Program-made: the position numbers and the translations under genes | Assembly: GCA_021234155.1 (NCBI GenBank) | Contig: JAJEKV010000112.1 | Span: 62,001-126,000 of the forward strand | Source of the DNA: Isoetes taiwanensis | Taxonomy: Eukaryota > Streptophyta > Lycopodiopsida > Isoetales > Isoetaceae | DNA length: 64,000 nt | Direction of reading: 5' to 3' | Notes under the pieces: model-generated | Told to the model about the DNA's origin: nothing | The model's input: the letters and a program-made list of their open reading frames with translations, nothing else | The model's database searches: none | Shown here: piece by piece, positions 46,776 through 58,552 of the stretch | Layout: each line of letters opens with the position of its first letter | How positions within the stretch are numbered: the first letter of the stretch is position 1

Positions 46776-46846
46776 AATTCTGTGTTGCCACGTGGCATAT
46801 CCCTACCATCCAGAATGGAAAGTGGGAAGCCAATTCCGTGGGAGCA
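46776..46846 (+). repeat. Dispersed CACGTG-containing repeat, copy 1
   Basis: TTGCCACGTGGCATATCCCT followed by CCAGAATGGAAAGTGGGAAG and CCAATTCCGTGG. Similar segments lie at about 51165-51235 and 63615-63680. All three carry CACGTG (a G-box core) followed about 20 bases later by GAATGGAA and about 20 bases later by CCATTCCG-like words. Confidence 0.6.
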
Positions 46847-47374
46847 AAAGTTACAGGTAGCCGGTTAGAGCGCTACTACTGGTTAGAGCACTACCACTTT
46901 GGGATTCGAACCCACAAATCCCAGAAAGTATCATGGTAAAAAACTGGCCGCGGCATATCTCCTCATCAAAACGAAGCTCCAAACATCTTGGGAGCAAACG
47001 AAAACTTCAAGAATAAAAAGCAACAAATAAATGAAATGCTGGCTTCCAGGCAAAAGATTTGCTAAGAAACAACGGGATTAAGAACAAAATACCTGCTTAC
47101 CTATAATAGAACAAGTATCGACAACTTCTATTGCCATTGCCGAAGCTTCTGTTGCAAGAAATGGAATATATTAAAAGACATGGATGGAATTTGGCAGCTA
47201 CATGCCTAGAAAGAAGGCCAGAACTGAAGAAGCTCGAAAGAACCTAGAAAAGAGCAGTTTCTGCCATAGTCGGCTTCACATCTACATAGCCGAAGATGAT
47301 TCCTCTTAAAGAAGGAGAAGCAGACGACGATTCCTTTGAAAGATCAACTCAAGAGCTCAAAAATTTGCAAAAAA

Positions 47375-47612
47375 GATCACTGTACTTCGCTTTTTTGCAA
47401 GAACGCCATAGCCGCTGAGCGCCATTAGCTCCAAGCGCCAGAAGATGCCATAGCCGCCAATCACAAGGCCTCAGCCAGAAAAAAATCACTATACTTTCGC
47501 CGCAAGAAGAACGCCTATAGGTCGGCCGAGCGCCCATAGCTCCAAGCACCGTAAGATGCGCGTAAGATGCCTATATCCACCATGGCTGCCAATCGCAAGG
47601 CTCAACCAGGAA
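47375..47612. repeat. Diverged tandem duplication, about 110-125 bp units
   Basis: Unit 1 (about 47380-47480) and unit 2 (about 47488-47612) share ACGCC, TAGCTCCAAGC, AGATGCC, GCCAATC-CAAGGC and CCAGRAAAAAA in the same order. Unit 2 has several small insertions, including a doubled GTAAGATGC. Confidence 0.75.
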
Positions 47613-49459
47613 AAAAAGAAAAAAGACAAAAGAAAAAAAAAAGTCCCAATTTCCATGTTGTGGTGGCATGGTATTTACACATATTCATTCCGGAACTGCG
47701 GACTCCGCCCCGCTCACGGCCAGCTGGGCCCCACCGGTCCACACCGGAATGTGGTCCTGGTGGCCATGCCACTATACCATTCCTCTTTTGCACTTGCAAG
47801 GACTATGGATAGCAATGGGTCCTAAGGTTATAAAAATTCCAAGGAATCATTTTAGCCGTCCATATAAAAATAAAAATAGAAATATAGCTAGCAAAAAGGC
47901 ACGCCAGGGGCTGTGGTCGAGTTATGCAATGTAATAAAGGTCCCTTTTTTTTTCCTTTTTTTAAACTTTTATGGTTGTTGTGCACACAAAAACACTCTGG
48001 TTAGGTCAAATTTATTAGGCATTTAAGTTTGGCGGCATTATTTTTAGTGATAATATTAAGTTGTGGTATATTGAGTTGTGGAATTTGGCAGGATGCATTT
48101 GTTGTAACAATGGTATTTACCAATCTACATAGTCATCTAAGTAAACTGACATGCTAATTAAGATGGTATTTACCAATCTACATAGTAATTATACATCTAA
48201 CAAAACATCCGCATGTTTTTGAGAGGAATTGGGGCGTATGATTTGAGCATCAAATGAGTTTTCGTGAATTAGAAGTATTTGGCAAATGGTCATTTGTTTG
48301 GCATGCAATACTTTCTTTGAAGGGATTGATGTTCCAAAGAATTTTTACCTTGCTTGGTTTCATGTCGTCTAATGCTTTAAAAGGAACACATGTTTCGTTA
48401 ACAAACGCTTTGATCGCTTTTCAACATAATCACCGCCTCGTACTAGAAATTTCAAGTTAATCCCTCGTGGTTCAACGCTGCGCTTAGGCAATTACCAATT
48501 GATTTACCCGCCAGCGGCCTCGTGCTTGTTAGCAAAGATATAATGCCTTAAAAATTTGTCCGAAAGTTATCCGACATCCGTGTAATGCAGCCCAAAGCAA
48601 GGCAATGACATTTTTCACCACCCGAGATCATGGTAGTAATCAGGTTCCTTTAGTCCCCAAAGAACAAAATAGCCGTGAGAAAAGTACTAATTTTCGCTTA
48701 TATGTGAACTAAGGCAATGTTTGTAAGATCAATTGTAAGATCAATTGCATCCAAGCCAAAATTTTCACAAACCAAAGCCGCTTTTGAAACCGTTGATTAA
48801 TCCCATGCAACTGCTTAACATAAATACACATGTTAAACCATCAAAATTAATAGTAATTCCATTTACATTACCTTGTTGAGTCCACATGTCAACAGCTCAG
48901 ATCCAACAAAGAAGCAAAAGTAATGTTGTTCAATTATTTCATCTCATACCGGATTAAAGGAAGCCCTATTATTACTCCACCATAGTCGCTTAATAAATGT
49001 CGCCATGATCCGGCCAATGCCAATGTTATTGCAAAGGATCTTCATGTGTCCGTAAAGCACCCTTTTGGGTTATGCATTTTCGTTGATCAAAAAGTTTATT
49101 TGGCCATTCAAAGAAATTGAGATCAATAATCTTTCACCACAAAAACCAACTAGTCTGGTATCCGATATGTCCCAAGTTTTAGCAGCGACCAGACCGCTGA
49201 AGCCATGAACACCTAAGTAAGAGATAGAATGAGCAACTTTAGAAAGGGCAACTTAAGCGCCTTCTTAGAACAGAGCAAATATAGTCATAGGCATGTACAA
49301 AGAAATGTGGTCCATTGAATTTTATAAATATGGTATTTGTGCAAGCGGTCAAGTAAGGATGCACATAGACTATTCAATCAGAATTGAACTGAATTACTAA
49401 CATTTCGGGCCGATACATCTTGCCAAAAACCCAACATGCATCATGCAAGTCACACATTG
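47613..49459. other. No supported gene
   Basis: Mixed sequence with short frames on both strands and no domain. CAATCTACATAGT is duplicated at about 48120 and 48173. Confidence 0.4.
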
Positions 49460-49806
49460 TCATGTCCCATACCCATTCTCGGGGATGCCACCATTAATGC
49501 AAAGATATGTAATCACATTTTGTTGACTCATATGCATAAACAAAGCAAATGCACCTTCTAGGCAAACAACATGTTCCATACATACAATCCAGCCTTTGTG
49601 CACAAGGGCATAGAAGCCATGGCCAAGTCTTTGGGTTCCCGAGATGATTCGTAGATAAGTGGCCAAGCTCGCGGAGGTATCCAAATGAAAAAACCTTCAA
49701 CAGACCGCGGAACCAACATGAATAATTTATGCTTCATATAATTCAACGCCCGAGATGTCTTATTATCAAACAAAAACTCAAACGCCAAAAGGAGGCCGAC
49801 AAACAA
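49460..49806 (-). pseudogene. PPR-like protein relic
   Basis: Read leftwards the translation shifts frame but contains CLEGAFALFMHMSQQNVITY followed by INGGIPENGYG. This resembles the plant PPR repeat pattern (G-x-x-x-x-A-x-x-L-F-x-x-M-P-x-x-N-V, then M-I-x-G-Y-x-x-N-G). Flanking frames to about 50.9 kb have other scraps of the same look, including YEAWELFQEMVTREC on the opposite strand (50805-50850). If real, it is the remains of an organelle RNA-binding protein gene. No full array is present. Confidence 0.35.
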
Positions 49807-52800
49807 CTTGCTATGTCATTTGTCGCAAAATATTGAGACAATGAGAAATGGCTATTCACAAGGCAAGATATCATTATTAAGCTAAGGAAATGTGAGCCAA
49901 GATCTGGGATGAATGCATGGAAAGAAGGGCCATAAGTGTAGTGGATCCATCCTTTGAAAGATCAGACTAATGCCTTGCAAATTTGATAGATAATATATAA
50001 CTAAAAATGTGTATCATAAAACATAAAAAGGATGTAAAGATGAAACTCTAACCTCAAGACGCCAGCTTTGAAATTCGGCGATGACTTAAAGTTTTACTGG
50101 CACTCAACGCAGGCAACTAAATGGAAAATTTCTTTTCAAGCCAGATCAAATAATCGATTAGTTTCAAACCCGCTTATGACGCTCGCTTAGCTCTAAAATA
50201 TAGATACTTGAAGCAAATATGTTTGTGATATTCCCCAAAGGAAACCACAATCGAAAGCACTAGGTAAAATAAAGATGGAAGTGTTGCTACCCCCGCAACA
50301 CTATCAAAAACTCGTGATGAGTAATTTGATTATTGCCCAAGCTAATGGACCGTAGATCACCGAGATCGATGTAGCCCTTGATAACGGAATTGTGCTACCA
50401 ATTTCAAATTTCCGTAAAGATCACGCCGGGAGTAAGGTTGTACAAAAACCTCATTCCCGATCCCTACATACCCACATTAGATTTGTGTACATTGGCTATA
50501 GAATTCGCCTCGCCAAAAACCGCTAAAATTCTACAATTGAGAGTGCTTATTAATATTACTCATTCAAAGGGGGCAAGCATAGTCCTTACGCTATAAAATC
50601 CAAGATCAAGCTTTATTGGACTGAATATGTTATTGGGAATGTCGATAGTCAGTGGTAGCACAAAACAAGAACAAAGAAATATATGGTGGAGTATCTCGCA
50701 CTTTGTCTTGCTAGATGATCTTTGCCATCGTAAACCATTAGATGATGCTAAGGGGCTTCGCAAACAATGAACGCAACTCAGTTGACTTCTACAAAGAGAA
50801 CAGAGCGTATGAAGCTTGGGAATTATTTCAAGAAATGGTTACAAGAGAATGCACTCTTAGTCCGGGCAGATATAATGTCATCATCCGCAATCATAGCGGG
50901 TTTCTCGTGGAACCAAAACAAGCCATGTTTGTCATTGTTTTAGGAATTTGCGATGTTACGTATAACTAGCCATGCTATAAGCATTACATGAAGGTGTTGC
51001 ACATGTGGCAAAGAACAGTGAATTTCTAAGCATTTCATACATCATTTCCTTTGTTGCATGCCCGCACATACTTTCCAGGTGTTATTATTCGTGATGACAT
51101 CCAACGCAAAGGATAGATGCAACATAAATCCGGATGAATAAACAAAATGGAAGTTGGGTCGCCGTTTTTGAATGTGGTGCCGCCCACGTGCCATGTCTCT
51201 ACAACGCTGAATGGAAATAGGCCCAGCCCATTCCGGCCAACAGTCGTAAACCGGATGAAGTTAACCGACGAAGCGGTAAACCTCCGACATGTTTTCGCCT
51301 TGAGGTAAGTTCTCACGAATCTACACAAGAAGATAAAAGATCTAATAAAAGAACCTTACCGATGATTTTAGCTCTGTTATAGTCGATCTCGGCCAAAGGC
51401 TCGCTTAGTGCCGGATCGTTGTTCGCTCAAAGGCAAAACCATATGATTTTGTTACCCCGTGCTGATTCTCGCGGCCGGTTCTACACCGATCTATTCTCAG
51501 GCCGGGATCTACACCGAAAGCTCGCCGATCTAACAAGACAAATCCACAAAGAAAACAATAACGATTGAAGCAAAAAAAAAAAAAAAAAATGGCTCCCAAA
51601 CTTCCATTTTAGAGGAGTGGGGGTTTCCTTTCAACAATGGGCAGACTCCGCCTCCCGGGCCGCCGGTCCGCGGCCCTCGCCGCTGTTATGAAAGGAGCCC
51701 CCCATTTCCGCCTCTATACAACATGAACAAGCGAGCATTTGTCATTTTGCCAAAAGCTGGCTGTGCATAGAGTAATCCACAAAGCAGGTGCACGAACCTA
51801 CCGGGATATTTTTGCAAGACCGCAATGCAGAGAAAACATGGGAATAGTCGCATTATTGACAGCCGGGCCTGGTCTAGCGCAAACCGAAGTCTCAACGGCC
51901 GTAATAGATCCAGAGCTCGCCACCGTGAGAACGCTATCATTTGTTGAGCACGGATATGGTAACTAACGTTTAGCATGCCGGAAATAACCAAGCTCAAATG
52001 CATAAGAGAAAATGTAAAAGAATAGATACATACCGGAATGCTTAGACTATGGTAAGGAGGTTTTGGAACTTTTACAGCTATTGCAAAAAGATGATGATGT
52101 AGGATCAGCCCTTGAACATCCAGAGACAAGAACAACTCTCGGCTCCACACCAATGCCGCGTTAAAGAAAAGGTCGGAACAAGGAAGAAACGAAAAGGCAT
52201 TATTAGTGACGTTTTTCATCTCGGCGCTTTTTTTAGCTATTTTTTTAATTTCCCTGGCCGTTGATGCTAGAAAAAAGGAATCTAACGGTGGAAATTACTG
52301 CCACATCAATTTTTAATGAGGTGGACATGCTACGTGGATAGCCTAAAATTGCAAGGAGCTAAAAATAAAAATAAAAATAGAAACACCCTATCATGGAAAA
52401 GGGTCCCAATCGAATCCCGGTTCCTATTTTTATTTGTTAATTTTTCAAAAATCTAGTGGACCAGATTTTTTGGAGGGAAAAGTTGGGACCAATAGAAAAT
52501 TATGAAAACGTTTTATTTTTTCCTTTTTAGGTTATGTTTCTTTAGGTTACATTTAGGTTTTACTTCTGTCTTTTGGAACGGCGGTAGGGCAGCGACAGCG
52601 ACACAGACAGTTCGAGATGCTAAATCAGTTGCTGGATCTTTGATGCATGCTCGTTTTCATTTAAGAGCAATATGGAGTAGCTATTTTCGCAGATTCTTTC
52701 TCTGCTACATGCTACTCTCAGTGATGCTAGTGTTCAAAAATCCAGAAAGCATCCTTTAGTGCAAGCATGGTAAACAATGGTGGATGTGATTTTACACTTC

Positions 52801-54340
52801 TGATTTTGCAGGCAGATAGGTTTCAATCTACAAGAAGATTTAGCAGCATTCATTGTTTAATGCCATGCCATTAATCAAAGTAATAGATAGTGTTTCCTTC
52901 TTATTTCAGAATATTTTTTAAGAGAACAACAACTGGGAACTGCTGAAAAGAAGAATCAGACATCTATTTTGCAAAAAACATGATATTCAAAACTGTAGAG
53001 TTTACTTGCAGGGAGATGGCAGCGCCCACCGTGGTTCTTAATGGTGCTGGCTGCTATAGTCCTTGAATCCACCCTCTCTCTTTCTCTTTCTTCTGGATAT
53101 GGTGTTGATCCAAAAGGTGCTGCTTTTCCGAAGTCATAACAGCTAAGGATTTTGATAGTGGCAAAGCATCAGCAAAATTTGTGTTGTCTTCTTGAAGGAG
53201 CAGGTAATAGAGGCAATGCTTTTGGGTTTTAAATCTTATGCTTTTGAACTTCTTTATATCTCGTCCATCTACGCCAAGTATGTAGAGTGGATTCAGACTA
53301 GAGAAGGAAGGAAAGTTCGAGTCATGTTTTCCAGGAACTCATACATGCTTAGAATTTTTATTTTTGTGTTCTTATCCTCTGCTCATCTTTTATCTTCTAT
53401 GTTTGCATGTGGTGGATCAAGGTGGAACCAACCTAAGAGGAAAAGTGGTGAATGCTTTGTTCTTGTTTGATCAGAGCGGGCATGACATGCCCTTTGCTAG
53501 TTTTAGGATGGAAAATTTACTTGGAGCATCTAGTACTTCTAAAGAAACCAATATTGCTCAAATTTAGATGAAGGGATGAATTAGCTGGCAGGGAATACGA
53601 AGGTTTTACAATGGTTTATGCACTGAAATGAATTTCATTACCGGAATTGTATTGGTCTTGCCATGCGGAAACAAATCAAATGAATCTAGAGACCTCTAGT
53701 TCAATATCATCTAAGGGATTTGGATTTTTCAAGGTTCGACTCCTTGGTCCGGTAGAGATTGTGTAACTAAATTAAATGCCCCAAACTATACATGTTCTCT
53801 TTAACTTACTAGCAAATATATGTCATGTGTTTTTCCATACATATATAAAACATTACATTGTACGCCATATATCATATGTACAAACCATACCTAAGAAACA
53901 ACTATATTGTACAATAACATGTTGTATTATCACCATAGTAAAGCAAAGAATAACATGCTGTATTACCACCATTGTAAAGCATAGAAGATAGATGGGGTAA
54001 AACATCTTGTCATAAAACTTGTCGTAATAAGCAATATTATACATCATATACTTTAAGCAGAAGTAGGGATCAACTACATTTACCATGTCAAAAAGTTAAG
54101 TTCGTATATCATACTGTCAAATTATCATGTTGCATGACGATACACTTAAATTGTGTCAAAAAATAATATTTGTTTATCACACTCTCAGATCACATTAATG
54201 AACTATGTTGCATAACTAGATATGGTTTGTAAACTTTTTGGCCCACAAATCGGTACTAGTTTAAATGCTTGGCTTTCACCAATAAACTATGGTTAAAAAG
54301 TTATACTGATTCAATTTTGGGTGCCTTGTGTATTTGGCAC
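49807..54340. other. Mostly featureless spacer
   Basis: About 4.5 kb inside the predicted intron. It holds scattered PPR-like scraps near 50.8 kb, a CACGTG-type repeat (51165-51235), a run of about 20 A (51571-51590) and a short direct repeat ATAACATGYTGTATTA (53915 and 53950). The 178-codon minus-strand frame at 51686-52219 has no domain. Confidence 0.4.
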
Positions 54341-54349
54341 TCGTTCAGA

Positions 54350-54458
54350 CAAATTGGGCGCCGTTCCAATTTGGCAGTTTGGGTTCAGGGAAATTGGGCG
54401 CCCGCCCAATTTCAGTCCAGTGTCGGACAGTCTCAAATTAGGCGGGCGCCCAATTTGA
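54350..54458. repeat. GGGCGCCC palindrome cluster at the intron 5-prime end
   Basis: Three copies at 54350-54374, 54390-54413 and 54434-54458, all with AAATT/AATTT arms around a GGGCGCCCGCCC or GGCGGGCGCCC core. They lie 50-160 bases after the predicted donor of gene B at 54508 and are read through by the minus-strand frame as IGRPPNL-type peptides, which I consider non-coding. Confidence 0.9.
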
Positions 54459-54508
54459 CACTGCGGGATAGCAAGAAGTATCAAAAACAATGGTTGAAGA
54501 GCACTCAC

Positions 54509-56126
54509 AGAATAAGCTCCACCGATGGAGTGCCCGCGTTTCCCCTTCTTAGGCTTCCCGTAGAATGCCCACTGGTTTCGAAGCTGCTGAATTTCTTCGA
54601 AGAATACTTCTTCGTGAATAGTCTTCTTTGTTATGTCATTATTCTCCTGGCTAACACGAACGTACTCAATTGCTATGAGATTTCCTGCCAGCACTCGGCA
54701 TTTCCTTTTGGCATAAAAAAGGAATATCAGTTCTGCCAAGTGCTTTCTTTCAGGAGGCCATGCCAAAGCTTGTGTGACAAGCAATTGAGCAACCGTGGTC
54801 ATATGGTTGCCATTGACAATCCAAAATTCTGCATTTTGCAGGTCTTCTGCCTTCTTCCACTTAATTGCTCGCCCTGTCTGTGGATCGAATGGTACGACAT
54901 CAGCACAGGGAGGGTGCATCTGATGACTGATAAACGATTCATACAGGGTGTCCAAGTGCTCTGGACTTATGACCCTACAAGTCATATTTGCCGGGGCTTT
55001 GTGCATCTTGAACACATCGATTTCAATCTCGAAGCCCACCCCCAGAGGGTAGATTCTCTCCCTGTGCTTGATGCTTACAATGGCATGGCACTCTGTGACA
55101 ACTCATGTCTGCTCTCCTGTGTGACGTCGCCACCAGATGGAGTGAATTTTACGATCTGCCGACTAGTCTCCCATTCTTCAGTTGAAGAAGAAGACAAAGA
55201 CTCCCTCTCCGAACCATTTGGGCTCTCTGGTGAGATGTCCCGCTTGTGCCTCTTGGACGACGAACCAGCTACATGTTGTCCTCTGCGCTTACCGGGTTCC
55301 TCTTCAGACAACTGTTCCTCTTCTGCACTGACCTGGGGTGACCTTGTTGTTCTCGACATTCCACCCAATACAAGTTTAGGGGCAGCTTTACTGGGAATAG
55401 CCGGAGCAGGTGTCCTCGCCTTCTTTGCTACCGTCGGTGTCTCCATGGGCGCTTGCGCTTGCGCTTGTGCTATCTCACCCTTCTTTTGACCGTATATAAA
55501 CTTAAGCCACTTAGTATCGTATACTTTGGGTTGGTTTTTGCCTTGATACTCCGTAAACAATGCTTTCGACCTGTTTTGTTTGTGTTCTAATATCCACTGC
55601 CTGACAGCGTAGTAGCCATCCAAGATATCAGTTCTTGATTTGATGCCCGAGCGCTCTAAACTTTCATATGAGTCTAGCACCCATCCTCTTTGAGCGCAAG
55701 ATTGTGGGCTTTCATTTATACTTGCCTACATCATACATGGCTCGTAGCTAGAAAGTGGAACCTTATATCGGACGAAAGACCGATCTATGGTGTCTTCAAC
55801 ATCGATCTGGAAGTCATCATTGTTATCAGGCGAGATCTCCATGTCGATGACGATACCCGCCGAGTTCATTTTTCGAGTCCCTTTCTTGCCAAAAAAAAGC
55901 AAAAGATCCTTCAGGTGGTTTGTCTGGGACCCAGGGTGTATATTCCCTATCTTTATGCACCAGTTCCATTCCTCAGCAACCGTCAAAACTTCATGGGGCA
56001 CTACAGTGATGCCAGCAAACAGTTCTTTCTCTTCTTCTGTTCTTGCTTCCTCTCTTGCTACAGCCTCTGCAAATCTTGGTGCGGGACCAGGAACTCGAGC
56101 AGTCTGCTTTGTTTGTGCCATAATTC
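54509..56126 (-). CDS. Gene B, copy 2, N-terminal and ParB-like part
   Basis: Exon from 56126 (acceptor TTGTGTAG|GAATT) holds MAQTKQTARVPG, an acidic helix AREEARTEEEKELFAG, then HLKDLLLFFGKKG, GIVIDM and DVEDT, stopping at 55726. After a short gap the frame resumes (about 55720-55075) with GWVLDSYESLERSGIK and DTKWLKFIYGQKKGE, a Pro/Ala/Ser/Glu-rich linker and a nuclear-localisation-like KRRGQHVAGSSSKRHKRD. A further frame (55072-54509) has CRVISPEHLDTLYESF, FWIVNGNHMTTVAQLL, KRKCRVLAGNLIAIEY and LRNQWAFYGKPKKGKRG. WIVNGNHMT resembles the G-x-H motif of ParB/sulfiredoxin-like domains. Stops between blocks (55726, 55074) mean short introns (a GTAAGC donor is at 55074) or damage. Gene A is divergent, about 2.7 kb to the right. 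Confidence 0.5.
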
Positions 56127-56794
56127 CTACACAACGGAAAGTAGTGTTAGAACACGGGCCCACCAAAATTTCCCAAGGAATTTAGACTATGCCGAACTGA
56201 AATTGGGCGTCCGCCCAATTTCCTCGCTGGGCCATGGTGAAAGTATTAACACTCATGGTGAGACTTGGGGCTGAAGAGACAGTTGCATCATAGAGGCAAA
56301 AATTGGGCCACCTACCAATTTGGACGGAAGGGATCCTTTACAAAAGCAAATTCTTGCCCAATTTGCAATCGCTTCAAGTCTTCAACCGTAAAGGAAGTCG
56401 TGGTCTCCTTTGAATAAATTGGGCGTCCGCCCAATTTAGTGCGAGGGAGAAGTTCCTTCAGTGGCCCATGAGTGAAGTTGAAAGTAGTTAGGATACCCCT
56501 CGAATAAATTGGGGGGCGCTCAATTTATTGGAAGGGTAGCCTTCTGGAGAAAAAGGCCAATGTCGTGCAAAATCGGGCCCCTCAGGGAAGCAATTGGGTG
56601 TCCATCAAATTTCTGCACACAGATATGCATTTGTGGGGACCTGTGAGGCATCTAGAAGAGGTTAATTTGTCAGTCACAGCCCAATTTCCTCAAAGCAAAG
56701 GTGGGATACCCTATGGTTTATGATATGGCATACTCAATCAGGCAGGCGCTCAGAGATACTGCCAAGTTTATATTAAGAAAGTAGTCCAGCTTAC
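56127..56794 (-). other. Predicted intron 1 of gene B copy 2 with palindromes
   Basis: Donor GGCAAAG|GTAAGC at 56794 and acceptor TTGTGTAG|GAATT at 56127. Splicing keeps frame: TTGGK-G-IMAQTKQTAR. Six GGGCGCCC-type palindromes lie inside (56200-56613). Confidence 0.5.
56200..56613. repeat. GGGCGCCC palindromes in intron 1
   Basis: Copies at 56200-56222, 56300-56326, 56350-56372, 56413-56439, 56504-56529 and 56588-56613. The 56200 and 56413 copies are near-perfect (AAATTGGGCGTCCGCCCAAT); the others show successive decay. Spacing is 50-100 bases with unrelated spacers. Confidence 0.85.
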
Positions 56795-57056
56795 CTTTGC
56801 CTCCTGTGGTGGGGCGAGATGCCATCAACTGGTAAGATTCCTTGGTGTACAGGGGTTCCAAGGCAATAGAACAATCCGTGGAGGAAGTCTCCAACAACAA
56901 GGCGACAACCTGCTGAGAAATACCAGGCGCCAAGTGATCGATCCGAAGCCGATAGCTGGTTCGGGAGTATAGGGCGCCGACAGGATAGGGACGAGAATGA
57001 GTTTGGTGGATTAAAAATATGAAGGCGACAGTGTTAAGCGGAGCAGAAAGCGCCAA
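56795..57056 (-). CDS. Predicted first exon of gene B copy 2
   Basis: The open frame ends LMASRPTTGGKG at donor GGCAAAG|GTAAGC. The most likely start is the ATG at 56825 (MASRPTTGGK), which would add about 11 residues before MAQTKQTAR; the frame is open further upstream (RTSYRLRIDHLAPG, ISQQVVALLL) to about 57056. No domain. The assignment rests on in-frame splicing only. Confidence 0.35.
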
Positions 57057-57262
57057 AGAAGCACAGAATTTTCTAAAACTGCAGTCGAGGAGAATGAAGG
57101 GCTTTTAAAGGGGTATGGACCGTTCATGCACGCAAGACAAGTGTCGTGCATGTAAGAAATTGGCCTTTTCAAATAAAAATGGACCGTTGAAGGCTTCGAG
57201 TGTGAGGAATTAATTGTGGACCTCATTATTAAATGGGAGATTTTGAACTTCAAACCCGTCAT

Positions 57263-58082
57263 TTAAACCCCGTCCAATTTTAATTTTAATCATGCACGTG
57301 TCGCACGCATTTTAGGCGGGAATATATGTTTAAAAGTTCGGGGCGAGACATATTACTTCGAAATTAGGGGGGACATTTAACTTCGAAAATAGGGGGGAAA
57401 TTACATTCAAATTTTTGGGGGAATTTGTGTTTAATTGTAAATGCACATCAAACCTTTTGATTTTCTGGCACTGCTCTGTTTGGCTACTCTCTTTTCTTCA
57501 AGACGCAAACATCTTCAGCGCTTCATACTCATGGCGACAAAATCTCCAAAGGTTTGTGCTGCTCCACAGTTTGTACTCGCTATAGCTCGATGTGTAATTG
57601 CCATGAAACTAATCTGAAAGGATGTGTGTGTCCTCTTCATTCACGCCTTTTCATTCAGGCCTGTTCATTCACACCTCTTCATTCACGCCTTTTCGATGGC
57701 GCCCATTGATTCACGCCTTTACAAACTTTTGGCTGGTAACCAAAAAAAACTAGGGTGGTAATTCGGTCACAGTTATGAAGTTTGGACTTTGACAGCTACT
57801 GTCACATTTATGTATACTCTAAGTTTCGATGCAGTCCTTCCTTTTCCTGAAATTGGTGTGCAGGGAATGTGTGCTTGCTATTTTCTCCATGCTTGTTTGT
57901 TTGTCCCCAAGAACCTCCCCAATAAGTCCACCCTTGTTTGCAGTCAGGCCCTTCCAATGCTCGAGTGTTTTTGTCCTGGTGGCTCAATGATAATTTCACT
58001 GAGGTATGAAGTCCTACCCTCCCCCTTCAATCGAAGGGGGTTCTTTTAGTGTCTGTCTCGTTCAGGTTCATCTACACCGAGG
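57263..58082. other. Divergent intergenic region
   Basis: AT-rich; a short CTTTTCATTCACGCC-type repeat occurs four to five times at 57640-57720 (CATTCACGCCT, CATTCACACCT, GATTCACGCCT). No TATA box was chosen with confidence. No coding. Confidence 0.5.
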
Positions 58083-58552
58083 GACAAAGTGGGCGGGCGC
58101 CCAGTTTGTCCCATGAACACAAGCCCAGATAGATGAAATTGGCCGGGTGGGCAAACTGTATCTCAAGTTGTGCCTATTGTGCCTTTTCCGACATTGAAAC
58201 AAGCTCCCAACGTGGGCAAATTGGGCGGGTCCCCAACTCGTTTTACTAGTCTCTGTCACTCGAATGTGCTTTCTGCATGGCAGCTAAATTGGGCGGGCGC
58301 CGAACATGACCTTCCGAGTCTCTACCCTCTTTAAAGTTCCTCTACAACCACTGCCAAATTGGGCGGGCGCCCAATTTGTCCGCGATCATGGTATATTCAG
58401 AACGAGAACTTTTTGTTGTACCCGATTAATGGCACCGGATCGCATCAATACTAACGTTATACGCCTCATTCCGGTTCAAATTAGGCCAGCCCAATTTGCA
58501 AAAGGGGGAATCTAAGGGCCTCATATATAAAAATGGGCACCCGCCCAATTTC
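58083..58552. repeat. GGGCGCCC palindrome cluster upstream of gene A
   Basis: Seven copies at about 58083, 58135, 58217, 58284, 58354, 58478 and 58530. The 58354-58378 copy is an essentially perfect long palindrome with core ATTGGGCGGGCGCCCAAT. Others lost one arm (58135, 58284) or the centre (58478). The cluster lies in the divergent region between genes B and A, 330-800 bases before the gene A start. Confidence 0.9.

Larger units (their letters stand above)
44813..54508 (-). other. Predicted ~9.7-kb intron of gene B copy 2
   Basis: Donor ATTCT|GTGAGTGC at 54508, after the frame ending GKRGHSIGGAYS, and acceptor CATGTAG|GATTGG at 44813. Palindrome clusters sit just inside both ends (54350-54458 and 44854-44964). 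The interval holds PPR-like scraps and other old repeats, which fits a long plant intron that collected insertions. Joining the two parts is inference; they could be separate relics. Confidence 0.35.

Noticed and set aside
46855-46935. Possible tRNA gene (GGTTAGAGCGCTAC and GATTCGAACC words)
   Set aside because: The A-box-like word is on the plus strand but the T-arm-like word reads properly only on the minus strand; no cloverleaf can be formed.
51686-52219. 178-codon minus-strand frame
   Set aside because: No recognisable domain, mixed composition and no homologous copy in the window.
54269-55489. 406-codon plus-strand frame
   Set aside because: It lies antisense to the ParB-like frame of gene B, which has homologous blocks in copy 1 and coherent motifs; the plus frame has none and begins in palindromes.
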